25,603 bases of DNA from a virus: positions 1-25,603 of IMG/VR virus record IMGVR_UViG_3300008259_000224; one strand, 5' to 3'. Of this stretch, positions 1 to 7,004 are shown one piece after another; positions within the stretch are counted from its first letter, which is position 1, and every line of letters starts with the position of its first letter. The translations under genes were made by a program, and so were the position numbers. A model generated the notes under the pieces. It was not told where the DNA came from. It saw only the letters and a program-made list of their open reading frames with translations, and did not search any database.

Positions 1-173
1 AATATACGTTACCTGAACACATGTCGTACAGTGCTTTCAGCACTTACCTAACTTGTGGATATCAATACTACCTTGGTAGATTATTGGAGAAGCAAGAGGA
101 GCCATCTGTTTGGTCAGTTGGTGGTTCAGCATTTCACCTAGCAACAGAAATGTATGATAGGGAGAATCTATGA
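1..173 (+). CDS. PD-(D/E)XK (RecB/Cas4-like) nuclease, N-terminal part, cut by window edge
   Basis: The reading frame beginning at base 3 is open from the window edge to TGA at 171-173. It encodes the typical front of a RecB/Cas4-type exonuclease: a Ser-Tyr-Ser-x-Phe-x-x-Tyr-x-x-Cys stretch (S-Y-S-A-F-S-T-Y-L-T-C), then a Tyr-Tyr-Leu segment, a Trp and the Gly-Gly-Ser-Ala-Phe-His motif whose His binds metal in this family. The frame then stops abruptly, and the catalytic remainder follows in the next frame (170-778). The two pieces together look like one normal nuclease domain. Either this is a real split gene joined by an ATGA overlap, or one base is missing near the GGG run at 160-162. The true start lies outside the window. 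Family assignment is from motif recognition only. Confidence 0.6.
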   Translation, partial: YTLPEHMSYSAFSTYLTCGYQYYLGRLLEKQEEPSVWSVGGSAFHLATEMYDRENL

Positions 174-778
174 GCCAACATTTATGGGACCAAGCATGGT
201 CTAAAGAATCTGAAGGTATAGATTTAACCAATGCTCGTGTAGGTGGCAGGGCTACCAAAATGTCTCCTAACAAGGAAGATGTAAAGTTTTGGCAAACTGC
301 AGGACCTATGTGGGTTGAGGATTATATCAATTGGCGTAAGGCTAATCCTAATTGGAAAATTTGGACAGCACCAGATGGTAGACCAGCAATTGAATTAGAA
401 CTGATGCCAGTAGTGGCTGATGTTCCGGTCAAGATGGTTATAGATAGAATTTTTGATGTTGATGGTCAATTAGTAATAGTTGATTTGAAGACATCAAAAA
501 ATACTCCAACTAGCACTTTACAGTTAGGTTTTTACAAACTTGGTTTAGAGCAAACCTTTAACATAAGTGTTAACTGGGGTAACTATTACATGTCTCGTGC
601 TAGTAATACTGTAGAAATGGTTGACTTATCAGGATATACATACGATAAAATGGAGTTCCTGATTAAAGGTTTTGACAAGGCTAGGAAGGCAGGTATATTC
701 TTGCCCAACACAAACTCTTGTCAGTACATGTGCGGACTCACCGCTCATTGTCAATTCTCTGTAAAGAAAGAAGGATAA
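170..778 (+). CDS. PD-(D/E)XK (RecB/Cas4-like) nuclease, catalytic C-terminal part
   Basis: This 202-residue product carries the second half of a RecB/Cas4-like exonuclease. The catalytic D-x-x-x-D region is around residues 90-105 (V-I-D-R-I-F-D), followed by the I-V-D-L-K-T motif in which Asp and Lys are the active pair. A conserved Q-x-x-x-Y-x-x-G segment follows, and Cys residues near the C-terminus (C-Q-Y-M-C-G-L-T-A-H-C) may hold a zinc or iron-sulfur centre as in Cas4/AddB proteins. Such enzymes process DNA ends for replication or recombination. The ATG at 170 overlaps the TGA of the upstream piece (ATGA) and has AGGGAG about six bases upstream, so translational restart is possible. The upstream piece supplies the N-terminal helix and metal-binding His, so the enzyme should be incomplete alone. 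Confidence 0.72.
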   Translation: MSQHLWDQAWSKESEGIDLTNARVGGRATKMSPNKEDVKFWQTAGPMWVEDYINWRKANPNWKIWTAPDGRPAIELELMPVVADVPVKMVIDRIFDVDGQLVIVDLKTSKNTPTSTLQLGFYKLGLEQTFNISVNWGNYYMSRASNTVEMVDLSGYTYDKMEFLIKGFDKARKAGIFLPNTNSCQYMCGLTAHCQFSVKKEG

Positions 779-1165
779 ATGGCAGAAGATTGGAAGTTAC
801 AAGTATCATATAAAACTCCTGGTGGAGATATGATTAACGTCAGAGCAAATACTGCTGATGAACTAAGCGTTTTACTAGAGGGCATAGGGGATTACTCAAC
901 TCAAATTGCCGCCGTTGGAAAGTTGGTGGTGGGAGCGAGTAATGCCACCCCTTTATCGACGCCCAGTACCACTCCAAGCATAAAGCCTCCGCAGTCCTCA
1001 GTTCCACCCCAGGCATCGGCTCCATCCGCTACCTCAGCGGGGCCGACATGTCAGCACGGGGCGAGGAAGTACAAGTCGGGAATCTCCAGCAAGACGGGAA
1101 ATCCTTACGCAATGTGGGTGTGTCCAATGCCTCAAGGGGCGGACCAATGCAAGCCAGTGAATTAA
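779..1165 (+). CDS. Small Cys/His protein with Pro/Ser/Thr-rich linker, unknown function
   Basis: The 128-residue product has three visible parts. A polar N-terminal segment (about 1-50) looks like a small beta-rich domain. A low-complexity Pro/Ser/Thr/Ala linker spans about residues 54-90. A C-terminal C-x-H-G ... W-V-C-P ... C segment has Cys91, His93, Cys115 and Cys124 as likely zinc ligands. The C-Q-H-G-A-R-x-Y-x-S-G pattern is common in small actinophage proteins of replication neighbourhoods, but I cannot name the family. Its place between an exonuclease and a replicative ATPase makes a role in DNA binding plausible; that is inference. The start ATG directly follows the stop codon of the nuclease gene (TAA-ATG) with GAAAGAAGGA upstream. 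Confidence 0.7.
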   Translation: MAEDWKLQVSYKTPGGDMINVRANTADELSVLLEGIGDYSTQIAAVGKLVVGASNATPLSTPSTTPSIKPPQSSVPPQASAPSATSAGPTCQHGARKYKSGISSKTGNPYAMWVCPMPQGADQCKPVN

Positions 1166-1209
1166 CAGCAGAACAATTTCCGTTTTAACAATTAGGTAGG
1201 GGCTTATAA

Positions 1210-1992
1210 ATGCGTACACTAGTTAGGTCAATAGGTAAAGCATCTATTGGGGGGGAACCCCTACCTTCTTGTTTTAAAGCGTTTGAAGCGTCCAAAATTA
1301 TAATACGGCGTTCAGAAGTTTCTATGTTTGCTGGTGCTCCTGGTGCAGGTAAATCAACACTTGCACTAGCACTAGCATTAAAAACTAATGTTCCGACTCT
1401 TTACATATCCGCTGATACCAATGCTCACACTATGGCTATGCGCCTAGCGTCAATGATATCAGGTAAGAGTCAAACAGATGTTGAGCATAAACTTAATACT
1501 GATGTTGGATGGACTAAAGCAGTCCTACAAAAAGGCAGTCATATAGTTTGGTCGTTTGAATCATCACCAACCCTGCAAGATATTGACGAAGAAGTACAAG
1601 CGTTTGAAGAGTTGTGGGGTTGTCCACCAACTTTAATAGTTTTAGATAACTTAATGGATGTAGCCACCGATGGTGGTGAAGAGTTCGCATCAATGCGGGC
1701 AATTATGAAGGAGTTAAAGTATCTTGCTAGAGCGACTAACTCGGCGATTGTTGTATTACATCACACTTCGGAGGCTGTACTTGGCTCACCTTGTCAACCA
1801 AGAAGTGCAATTCAAGGGAAGGTTTCCCAACTCCCTGCTCTCATCTGTACACTTGGCACTGTTGGCACATCAATGGGCGTGGCGTCAGTCAAGAACAGAT
1901 ATGGTAGAGCGGATGCTGGAGGAACACTTCTGACTTGGTTAGCATTCAATCCTGAATACATGTATGTAGAAGATATACCTGAGAATTCATGA
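1210..1992 (+). CDS. DnaB/RecA-fold ATPase (replicative helicase-like)
   Basis: The 260-residue protein is a RecA-fold ATPase of the DnaB/RepA-like helicase class. Walker A G-A-P-G-A-G-K-S-T lies at residues 42-50, Walker B L-I-V-L-D-N at 142-147, and a His-His pair follows in I-V-V-L-H-H. A V-K-N-R-Y-G-R-A-D stretch resembles the K-N/Q-R-x-G motif that inserts near the DNA and arginine finger in DnaB helicases. At 260 residues it lacks the N-terminal DnaB collar domain, as do many phage members. It would unwind DNA at the fork, working with the primase encoded just downstream. It begins after a short gap, with GGTAGGGGC upstream of the ATG, and overlaps the next gene by ATGA. Confidence 0.85.
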   Translation: MRTLVRSIGKASIGGEPLPSCFKAFEASKIIIRRSEVSMFAGAPGAGKSTLALALALKTNVPTLYISADTNAHTMAMRLASMISGKSQTDVEHKLNTDVGWTKAVLQKGSHIVWSFESSPTLQDIDEEVQAFEELWGCPPTLIVLDNLMDVATDGGEEFASMRAIMKELKYLARATNSAIVVLHHTSEAVLGSPCQPRSAIQGKVSQLPALICTLGTVGTSMGVASVKNRYGRADAGGTLLTWLAFNPEYMYVEDIPENS

Positions 1993-2354
1993 CAACTAGA
2001 AAAAGCCATAAGGCTAGAGGAGCAAACTTTGAAACCGACTTACGAGATTATTTTAGACGAATTGGATATGATAGTGAGAGACTTGCAAGAACAGGTGCAA
2101 GAGATGAAGGCGACGTTGTTGTCAGAGCGGACTTCTTTAACTGCGTTGGAGTCATCGAAGCCAAGGCTCCCGGTCAATCAGGTCGCATTGACTTATCTGG
2201 CTGGACCAAAGAGGCTCAAATTGAAGCAAAGCATTATGCGGAAGCAAGAGGCATTAAGAGAGAAGCCGTCCTTCCTGCGGTTATTATCAAAGCAAGAGGA
2301 AAAACAATAGCAGATTCCTACTTAGTATTGAGGTTAGGCGATGTCTTTAGTTGA
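1989..2354 (+). CDS. Holliday-junction-resolvase-like PD-(D/E)XK nuclease
   Basis: The 121-residue protein has the compact layout of archaeal Hjc-type or related phage resolvases: a basic N-terminus, R-G-A-N-F-E (Glu15), G-D at 41-42, and the E-A-K catalytic element at 57-59, followed by a W-T-K-E-A-Q-I-E-A helix. These are the expected E...D...E-x-K residues of PD-(D/E)XK nucleases. It probably cuts branched DNA from replication or recombination before packaging. The start codon overlaps the helicase stop (ATGA), and the C-terminus overlaps the primase start by 14 bases. An overlapping plus-strand frame at 2029-2310 is a shadow of this gene. Confidence 0.8.
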   Translation: MTTRKSHKARGANFETDLRDYFRRIGYDSERLARTGARDEGDVVVRADFFNCVGVIEAKAPGQSGRIDLSGWTKEAQIEAKHYAEARGIKREAVLPAVIIKARGKTIADSYLVLRLGDVFS

Positions 2355-2715
2355 TGATTTACCAGATATAGTTGCGGTATTAAAACATTATGGTGCTAAT
2401 TTTTCTAGAACAACTGGACAAGTTAACATCAAGTGTCCATTCCACGACGATACACACAGTTCGGCAAGTTTTAACACGAAGGAAAACATATTTAATTGTT
2501 TTGCTTGTGGCATGAATGGTAATAGTTTACAGATTATAGCAAAGCAAGAAAGGGTTGATATTCGTGAAGCAAAATCATTTGCAGAGGGAATTATTGGATT
2601 TGGCGACAACCAAATACGCAGCAAACATCTTTCAGGCGGAAGATTACCTCGCAAGCAGGGGAATAACAAGGGAAGCAGCACGTCTGGCTCGATTAGGCGT
2701 AGTAGGGGAGCCTGA
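2341..2715 (+). CDS. DNA primase, CHC2 zinc-finger N-terminal part (frame broken)
   Basis: The first 85 or so residues are the zinc-binding domain of a DnaG-type primase: Cys32-x2-His35 and Cys53-x2-Cys56 in the C-P-F-H-D-D ... F-N-C-F-A-C-G arrangement that recognises template DNA. After about residue 85 the sequence turns into basic, Ser/Arg-rich residues unlike a primase, because the real frame continues at +1 (2555-3190). The change point lies somewhere near 2580-2625; both frames are open from 2540 to 2715. The likely explanation is a one-base indel in the sequence, or less likely a real split or programmed shift. Alone, this part could bind DNA but not make primers. Confidence 0.75.
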   Translation: MSLVDDLPDIVAVLKHYGANFSRTTGQVNIKCPFHDDTHSSASFNTKENIFNCFACGMNGNSLQIIAKQERVDIREAKSFAEGIIGFGDNQIRSKHLSGGRLPRKQGNNKGSSTSGSIRRSRGA

Positions 2716-3190
2716 TGTTGGACATGAACAATTCCAAGGAAGATTATCCATACCGTATATTACCAAGACTGGCGTTGTCGATTTGCGTTTTCGCAGTCTT
2801 AATCCTGCTGTTGAACCTAAGTACATGGGAATGACAGGCGCCGAAACTAAAATGTATAATGTATTAGATGTTGAAAGGGCTGGTGATTTTATTGGAGTAT
2901 GCGAGGGTGAGATAGATACAATTACTGTATCTTCTTTAATTGGTATTCCATGCGTTGGAGTTCCTGGTGCTAACAGTTGGAAGAAACACTACACACGACT
3001 ACTTGCAGACTTTGAAAGAATTTTTGTATTTGCAGATGGAGACCAACCAGGTAAAGAGTTTGCAACAAGTCTTGCTAGGGAACTACCAGTAACTACTATT
3101 CAGTTGCCTGATGGGCATGATGTTAATTCGATGTTTGTGTTGGAAGGTGCATCATACTTCCATAAGAAAATAGGTTTCAATGAAATTTAA
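2555..3190 (+). CDS. DNA primase, TOPRIM catalytic part (frame broken)
   Basis: This frame encodes the catalytic core of a phage DnaG-type primase. Visible are Y-L-A-S-R-G-I-T near residue 31, G-R-L-S-I-P-Y at 62-68, L-R-F-R, the TOPRIM glutamate in E-G-E-I-D at 117-121, G-V-P-G-A-N-S-W-K, and the D-G-D motif in V-F-A-D-G-D-Q-P-G at 158-166. The only available start is a weak TTG at 2555 with no convincing ribosome-binding site. The first 20 or so residues look out of frame, and real homology seems to begin near residue 17. It is therefore best read as the continuation of the zinc-finger frame at 2341. The joined gene, about 280 residues, is a normal length for a phage primase without a helicase domain. 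Confidence 0.8.
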   Translation: MIFVKQNHLQRELLDLATTKYAANIFQAEDYLASRGITREAARLARLGVVGEPDVGHEQFQGRLSIPYITKTGVVDLRFRSLNPAVEPKYMGMTGAETKMYNVLDVERAGDFIGVCEGEIDTITVSSLIGIPCVGVPGANSWKKHYTRLLADFERIFVFADGDQPGKEFATSLARELPVTTIQLPDGHDVNSMFVLEGASYFHKKIGFNEI

Positions 3191-3548
3191 AAAGATACCT
3201 AAGTGCAAGATATGTGGTCAACAATTTGACAATATTTTTGAGGCTACAGACCATCTGCTAGATGATATTGGTAGTGAACCATTTGACCCTAAGTTAATAC
3301 TTCCTAGCGGGTATCAATTAATGATAGGCTCTCTATTGAGATGTCTTTATGATTATGCAGATAAACCTGAGAACATTAGAGAGATTACTCAATCTACTTA
3401 CGCCACATTATATGCAGCCGAAACTAATCCTGGTAAAATGAAACGTTTTATTGAAGACATGATAATACATGAACATATGTCTTCCTTCGACCAGGACCTA
3501 GTAAGTTTATTAGAAGAAGAGACCAACAATGAAGAAGATGGAGAGTGA
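3180..3548 (+). CDS. Small zinc-finger protein, unknown function
   Basis: The 122-residue protein opens with K-C-K-I-C-G-x-x-F ... D-H-L-L, a C-x2-C ... H arrangement like a C2H2-type finger with one ligand uncertain. The rest is acidic and helical, ending in a run of Glu/Asp/Asn. The start overlaps the primase stop by 11 bases, so it is probably translated together with the replication genes. Nothing indicates an enzyme. A role in binding DNA or a replication partner is only a guess. Confidence 0.7.
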   Translation: MKFKKIPKCKICGQQFDNIFEATDHLLDDIGSEPFDPKLILPSGYQLMIGSLLRCLYDYADKPENIREITQSTYATLYAAETNPGKMKRFIEDMIIHEHMSSFDQDLVSLLEEETNNEEDGE

Positions 3549-3554
3549 TGAAAT

Positions 3555-3920
3555 ATGGCAGATTATAACCCACTTGGAAACGCAAGGTTTCCATATAACC
3601 AAGACGCAGATAGAGCAGAAATCACTCATTTTGACGCTCAAAATACCACTTTTGAGTACCATGTCGGAAAGACCTATCAAGAATTATTAGATTTATTACT
3701 ATCTAAACATAGGGATTACGGCGCAAAGAATATTGCTGATGCACCAGGTGGTGCTATCAATGGACTGCGTGTTCGTATGCATGATAAGTTGGCACGAATT
3801 AATAATTTAGTTGATAATAAAAAAAGTCCAGAGCATGAGTCATTTGAAGATTCATTCAAGGATATGGCTAACTATGCAATCATAGGATTGCTAGTACTGA
3901 GAGGAGAATGGGACAAATGA
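3555..3920 (+). CDS. DUF1599 / Nmad1-type protein
   Basis: The 121-residue product matches my memory of the DUF1599 family, also called nucleotide modification associated domain 1. It shows L-L-x-K-H-R-D-Y-G-A-K-N-I, then L-R-V-R-M-H-D-K-L-A-R-I-N-N-L, and a C-terminal E-S-F-E-D-S-F-K-D-M-A-N-Y-A-I-I-G segment. The family is common in phages and linked by context to nucleotide or base modification; the biochemical activity is not established. No thymidylate-synthase-like or glycosyltransferase gene is visible in this window to support DNA hypermodification. It lies between replication genes and an HNH nuclease and ends in an ATGA overlap. Confidence 0.7.
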   Translation: MADYNPLGNARFPYNQDADRAEITHFDAQNTTFEYHVGKTYQELLDLLLSKHRDYGAKNIADAPGGAINGLRVRMHDKLARINNLVDNKKSPEHESFEDSFKDMANYAIIGLLVLRGEWDK

Positions 3921-4198
3921 AAATATTTGGACCTTACAAGGGCAGTAAACAAAATGGTGGTCGTCCAATCTACGTTATTAAACGTAAGAAAAAAGATGGC
4001 TCTACTGAAACTACATCTACCAATAAAGCACGTCTTGATTACAAGAAGGCTACTGGCAAGAAGTTAAAACGCAACCAAGAAGTAGACCATATTGATAACA
4101 AAGGTCGTAAGGGCAACGATAAAATATCCAACCTACGAGTTCTATCTAAGAAAAAGAACGTAGGCTTAGAGAATAAGAGACGAGCCAAAAAGAAATGA
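3917..4198 (+). CDS. HNH endonuclease
   Basis: This short, very basic protein (93 residues from this start) has a compact HNH motif: V-D-H-I-D at 56-60, N67-D, N72-L-R-V-L-S and N81. The D-H...N...N layout is that of single-domain phage HNH enzymes that nick or cut DNA. The N-terminal half is Lys-rich and may bind DNA. I prefer the ATG at 3917, which overlaps the upstream stop as ATGA and sits 10 bases after GAGGAG. An in-frame ATG at 3908 lies only one base after that ribosome-binding site. It may be a free-standing homing-type nuclease or a general phage nuclease. Confidence 0.8.
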   Translation: MKIFGPYKGSKQNGGRPIYVIKRKKKDGSTETTSTNKARLDYKKATGKKLKRNQEVDHIDNKGRKGNDKISNLRVLSKKKNVGLENKRRAKKK

Positions 4199-4935
4199 AA
4201 ACTATTGTTTGCATATCAGACCTCCAAGTACCGTACCACGATGCAGAAGCCGTGAAAGCAATTGCTAAGTTTATCAAGGCATACCAACCTGACACCGTAG
4301 TATCTTGCGGAGATGAAATGGATATGCAGACTATTAGTAAATGGAGTAAGGGCACCGAGTTAGAGTTTGAGCGTTCTATTGGACGTGACAGAGACACTAC
4401 TCGTCAAGTTCTTTATGACTTAACTATTGAGCATATGATTCGCAGTAATCATACAGATAGATTATTTAATACAGTTGCAATGAGGGCACCAGGATTACTT
4501 GGCTTACCTGAGTTGCAATTAGAAAATTTCTTAGGGCTTGATGAGTTAGAGATTAAATATCACAAAGACCCTTATGAACTGGCTCCCGGTTGGTTGTTAA
4601 TGCATGGTGATGAAGGCAACGTACAACCTACTGCTGGTGCTACCGCACTTGGATTAGCAAAGCGTTCAGGCATGTCTGTAGTGTGTGGACACACGCATCG
4701 TATGGGCTTGACACATCATACTCAAACATATCGTGGCGGTAAGCCTAAGACTATATGGGGTATGGAACTGGGCAATTTAATGAACTATGCTAGTGCTAAA
4801 TATATTAAGGCTGGATTGTTTACGTGGCAACAAGGTTTTGGTATTTTGCATGTTGATGGCAAAACTGTTGTGCCTCAATTAGTACCTATCGTAAATAGGT
4901 CTTTTACTGTGGAAGGCAAGACTTGGAAATGGTAA
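4195..4935 (+). CDS. Calcineurin-like metallophosphoesterase
   Basis: The 246-residue protein shows the five metallophosphoesterase signatures. They are I-S-D-L-Q-V-P-Y-H-D at 7-16 (Asp9; Gln replaces the usual His of D-x-H), G-D-E-M-D at 39-43, S-N-H-T-D-R at 84-89, M-H-G-D-E at 136-140 and G-H-T-H-R at 165-169. Members hydrolyse phosphomonoesters or diesters with two metals; phage versions are thought to act on nucleotides or DNA ends. The substrate cannot be read from the sequence. It overlaps the HNH gene by ATGA and the sigma-like gene by TAATG. Confidence 0.85.
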   Translation: MKTIVCISDLQVPYHDAEAVKAIAKFIKAYQPDTVVSCGDEMDMQTISKWSKGTELEFERSIGRDRDTTRQVLYDLTIEHMIRSNHTDRLFNTVAMRAPGLLGLPELQLENFLGLDELEIKYHKDPYELAPGWLLMHGDEGNVQPTAGATALGLAKRSGMSVVCGHTHRMGLTHHTQTYRGGKPKTIWGMELGNLMNYASAKYIKAGLFTWQQGFGILHVDGKTVVPQLVPIVNRSFTVEGKTWKW

Positions 4936-5648
4936 TGGACTGGACTAGCATTGAGAAGTGGGATTACATTGTAATTGCTGTTGCCTCTGAGTATCATAAA
5001 AAATATTCAATGGTTGAACTCGATGACATAAAGCAATCCCTATATCAATGGTTTGTAGAACATCCTAATAAATTAAAAGAGTGGGAAGCCATAGGCGAAA
5101 AAGATGCTAAGAATCTTATCTATCGTTCACTTCGTAATGATGCATTAGATTATTGTCAGAAGTGGAAAGCCAAATCATTAGGTTATGAAGCGTCAGATTC
5201 GTTTTTCTATGAGCCTGAAATTGTTGAGGCTTTACTGCCTGGTGTGCTTCGTGGTGAGTTTGGTGTGTCTCATAAGTTAAATCTTGCTGGTCCTTCAAGA
5301 CCTCCAGCACCTGCCGAAGGCGGCAACTTAATGATTATGATGATTGAAATAGATAAGGCGTACAATAAACTCAGCACAGAGGATAGAACTGTACTGTTTT
5401 ATAAGTACGCCGAATCTATGGAGTATGGCGAAATCGCTACAGAGATGAGTATAAGTAGCGAGGATGCTGTTCGCATGCGCCATAATCGTGCTATCAAGAA
5501 ACTCATAACTAGAATCGGTGGATTCCGACCTTGGTTAGACAGAGATTCTGGAGATGAAATATCCGAGCAGCCAGACGAGATTGTAGAAAGCGACAAGCCC
5601 GAAGATAAAGATGAACGGAACGAGGACAGCGATACTGAAAGTGAATAG
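4935..5648 (+). CDS. Sigma-70-like RNA polymerase factor (region 2/4 layout)
   Basis: The layout is that of a small ECF-like sigma factor. A helical front (about residues 25-80, with D-D-I-K-Q-S-L-Y-Q-W-F and R-S-L-R-N-D-A-L-D-Y-C-Q-K-W-K) resembles region 2. A Pro-rich hinge lies near 118-128. A region-4-like helix-turn-helix follows at about 143-195 (L-S-T-E-D-R-T-V-L ... Y-G-E-I-A-T-E-M-S-I-S-S-E-D-A-V-R-M-R-H-N-R-A). The last 45 residues are strongly acidic. Region 4 is convincing and region 2 is weaker. The start could be ATG 4935 (TAATG overlap), ATG 4929 or TTG 4923. As the last gene of the plus-strand early arm it could direct RNA polymerase to the repeated minus-strand promoter-like palindromes; that link is inferred. 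Confidence 0.7.
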   Translation: MDWTSIEKWDYIVIAVASEYHKKYSMVELDDIKQSLYQWFVEHPNKLKEWEAIGEKDAKNLIYRSLRNDALDYCQKWKAKSLGYEASDSFFYEPEIVEALLPGVLRGEFGVSHKLNLAGPSRPPAPAEGGNLMIMMIEIDKAYNKLSTEDRTVLFYKYAESMEYGEIATEMSISSEDAVRMRHNRAIKKLITRIGGFRPWLDRDSGDEISEQPDEIVESDKPEDKDERNEDSDTESE

Positions 5649-5653
5649 ATTTT

Positions 5654-6088
5654 TCAGATAGGGTACTCCTGTTCCATATAATTCTTGTATGCTTCTCCAG
5701 CCCTATCAAACTCTTCGTTCTTGACCCTCTTGTAATTGATTAACTGTGCTGGTGTAATTAGATGTCCCTTGGATTGATTTGGTGGTTGCTTATTCTCTAT
5801 TGGTCTACCATAGTCCCTAACTACATTTATTAAATGGTCTATTGGTGTTATGATTACATTGTTATCCAATATGAAAGCCCAATGAGTAGCCTTGCTTATT
5901 GCTAAACCTGATGGCTCCCATTGTCCACTTCCTTGATAGAAACAAGACTCTTCAATAAATAGATTACCTGTCTCTATCCAGCGTCTATCTGTCTTAACTT
6001 CTACTGTATCCATACGTAATAGGTCGGCAAGTTTACTCTCGCCTAACTCACCATCACGTAAGTCTAAGTCCCAATTAGAATTTTTCAT
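5654..6088 (-). CDS. Putative PD-(D/E)XK-type nuclease, phage family
   Basis: The 144-residue protein begins M-K-N-S-N-W-D-L-D-L-R-D-G-E-L-G-E and continues with T-V-E-V-K-T-D-R-R-W and G-N-L-F-I-E. This is a pattern I know from phage proteins with a restriction-endonuclease-like fold: Asp, then E-x-K, with T-G-N-x-x-I-E after it. The W-E-P-S-G-L-A-I-S-K-A-T-H-W-A-F stretch also fits. The start at 6088 is chosen because AGGAGG lies three bases upstream and the ATG overlaps the FmdB-like stop as TAATG. The gene is convergent with the sigma-like gene, with only five bases between their ends. Function is likely DNA cutting; target unknown. Confidence 0.68.
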   Translation of the reverse strand: MKNSNWDLDLRDGELGESKLADLLRMDTVEVKTDRRWIETGNLFIEESCFYQGSGQWEPSGLAISKATHWAFILDNNVIITPIDHLINVVRDYGRPIENKQPPNQSKGHLITPAQLINYKRVKNEEFDRAGEAYKNYMEQEYPI

Positions 6089-6264
6089 TATCCTCCTGTC
6101 GAATAGAATCCAGTCCCCTTCAATTTGAATGGAACCGCATTGATTACTCGTGTTGTTGGTTTGGTGCAATATTGACAATTAGGTACTTCATCTCTCTTGT
6201 CAACATGTCTATAATGTTCCTCTGACGTACTACAAGCATCACATTTATACTCATAGTTAGGCAT
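6088..6264 (-). CDS. FmdB-family zinc ribbon protein
   Basis: The 58-residue product starts M-P-N-Y-E-Y-K-C-D-A-C, has Cys8, Cys11, Cys30 and Cys33 as a zinc ribbon, and ends K-G-T-G-F-Y-S-T-G-G. This is the classic profile of the FmdB putative regulatory family, found in bacteria and many phages. The molecular role of the family is not settled. The ATG overlaps the stop of the upstream muramidase-like gene (TAATG) and has AGGTGG five bases upstream, so the three genes are probably co-translated. In-frame codons before this ATG would only extend it into its neighbour. Confidence 0.85.
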   Translation of the reverse strand: MPNYEYKCDACSTSEEHYRHVDKRDEVPNCQYCTKPTTRVINAVPFKLKGTGFYSTGG

Positions 6265-6647
6265 TAGTACCACCTATTCTTTTGCCAGAATTTCCAAGCC
6301 ATGCATGGAGTCCCGTATCGATGGGTGATATAAGCGAGTCCTCGGTCAATCTGCATTGGTGGGTTTGTGTCGGGTGAAAGCCCTAATATTTGAGGGATGC
6401 CACCAGCATTCTTACCCATGACCTTAACTTTATTATAGGCTTCCGGTCTCCAATTAGATTCCTTGGTCCATAATTTATCTAAACATTCCCATTGATGTTG
6501 TTGCCACGCTACTAAACTATCTTTAGCATAGTTTTTACTATCCTCAATAGTCCACTCACGCTTGGTTTCTTTTTCTATGTTGCTAGTTGGTACAAGGTGT
6601 AATAAAGTTATAAATATAACTAATAACAATATTAATCTTTTCCTCAT
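6264..6647 (-). CDS. Secreted lytic-transglycosylase-like wall hydrolase
   Basis: The 127-residue protein has a Lys/Arg start and a hydrophobic segment (residues 5-20), a signal peptide or membrane anchor. A compact muramidase-like domain follows: L-W-T-K-E-S-N-W-R with likely catalytic Glu63, A-G-G-I-P-Q at 81-86 and a G-L-A-Y-I-T-H-R-Y-G-T-P-C-M-A-W end. This resembles the short transglycosylase or aggregation-promoting-factor-type C-terminal domains of Actinobacteria. Being secreted and encoded beside WhiB and FmdB-like regulators rather than with virion genes, it may remodel host peptidoglycan during infection or serve in lysis. No holin was recognised beside it. It sits three bases after the WhiB gene. 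Confidence 0.75.
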   Translation of the reverse strand: MRKRLILLLVIFITLLHLVPTSNIEKETKREWTIEDSKNYAKDSLVAWQQHQWECLDKLWTKESNWRPEAYNKVKVMGKNAGGIPQILGLSPDTNPPMQIDRGLAYITHRYGTPCMAWKFWQKNRWY

Positions 6648-6650
6648 ATT

Positions 6651-7004
6651 TCACCGCCTTATTCGTTGCCCTAGTTTATTTCTTAAAGCATATGCCTTGG
6701 TGACCGCTTCACCACTACTAGTTCTTGGAGTGATTCCAACCATCTCTAATCTTTCATATGGCATAGTTCCTCCCCATATTCCGAAAGGTAGATTACCCCA
6801 AGCAACCACCTTCCCCCGCATGGTCTCGGTTTTCATACCTTCAGCCAAGCACTCTGCTTTGACAGGGCACGAGGCACATAATTGTAGCGCATAGTTGGTC
6901 TGTTTAGTAAGTACCTCCAAGGCACGAGCACCTATGGTATTTCTAGGCAGTTCAGGAAACCACCAATCAGGGTTAGCGTCGCCAGTACAGTTGCCATTAA
7001 TCAT
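6651..7004 (-). CDS. whiB-like: WhiB-family transcription regulator
   Basis: The 117-residue product has the four conserved cysteines of WhiB proteins: Cys6, then Cys43-x2-Cys46-x5-Cys52. They hold a [4Fe-4S] cluster. The G-I-W-G-G turn is at 75-79, followed by a basic C-terminal tail that contacts DNA. WhiB proteins are confined to Actinobacteria and their phages and regulate transcription by binding sigma-factor region 4. This is the strongest host clue in the window. The start ATG overlaps the stop of the upstream acidic small gene (ATGA). It may work with the phage sigma-like factor or the host primary sigma factor; the sequence does not decide which. Confidence 0.9.
   Translation of the reverse strand: MINGNCTGDANPDWWFPELPRNTIGARALEVLTKQTNYALQLCASCPVKAECLAEGMKTETMRGKVVAWGNLPFGIWGGTMPYERLEMVGITPRTSSGEAVTKAYALRNKLGQRIRR

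Noticed and set aside
161-173. Programmed -1 frameshift in the nuclease
   Set aside because: The short overlap of the two frames has no slippery X-XXY-YYZ heptamer; a missing base or a restart at the ATG is simpler.
2029-2310. Overlapping plus-strand frame of 93 codons
   Set aside because: It lies wholly inside the resolvase-like gene in another frame, has no ribosome-binding site of its own and shows no motif.
5643-5660. Bidirectional terminator between convergent genes
   Set aside because: Only five bases separate the two stop codons and no stem with a T-run is seen there.
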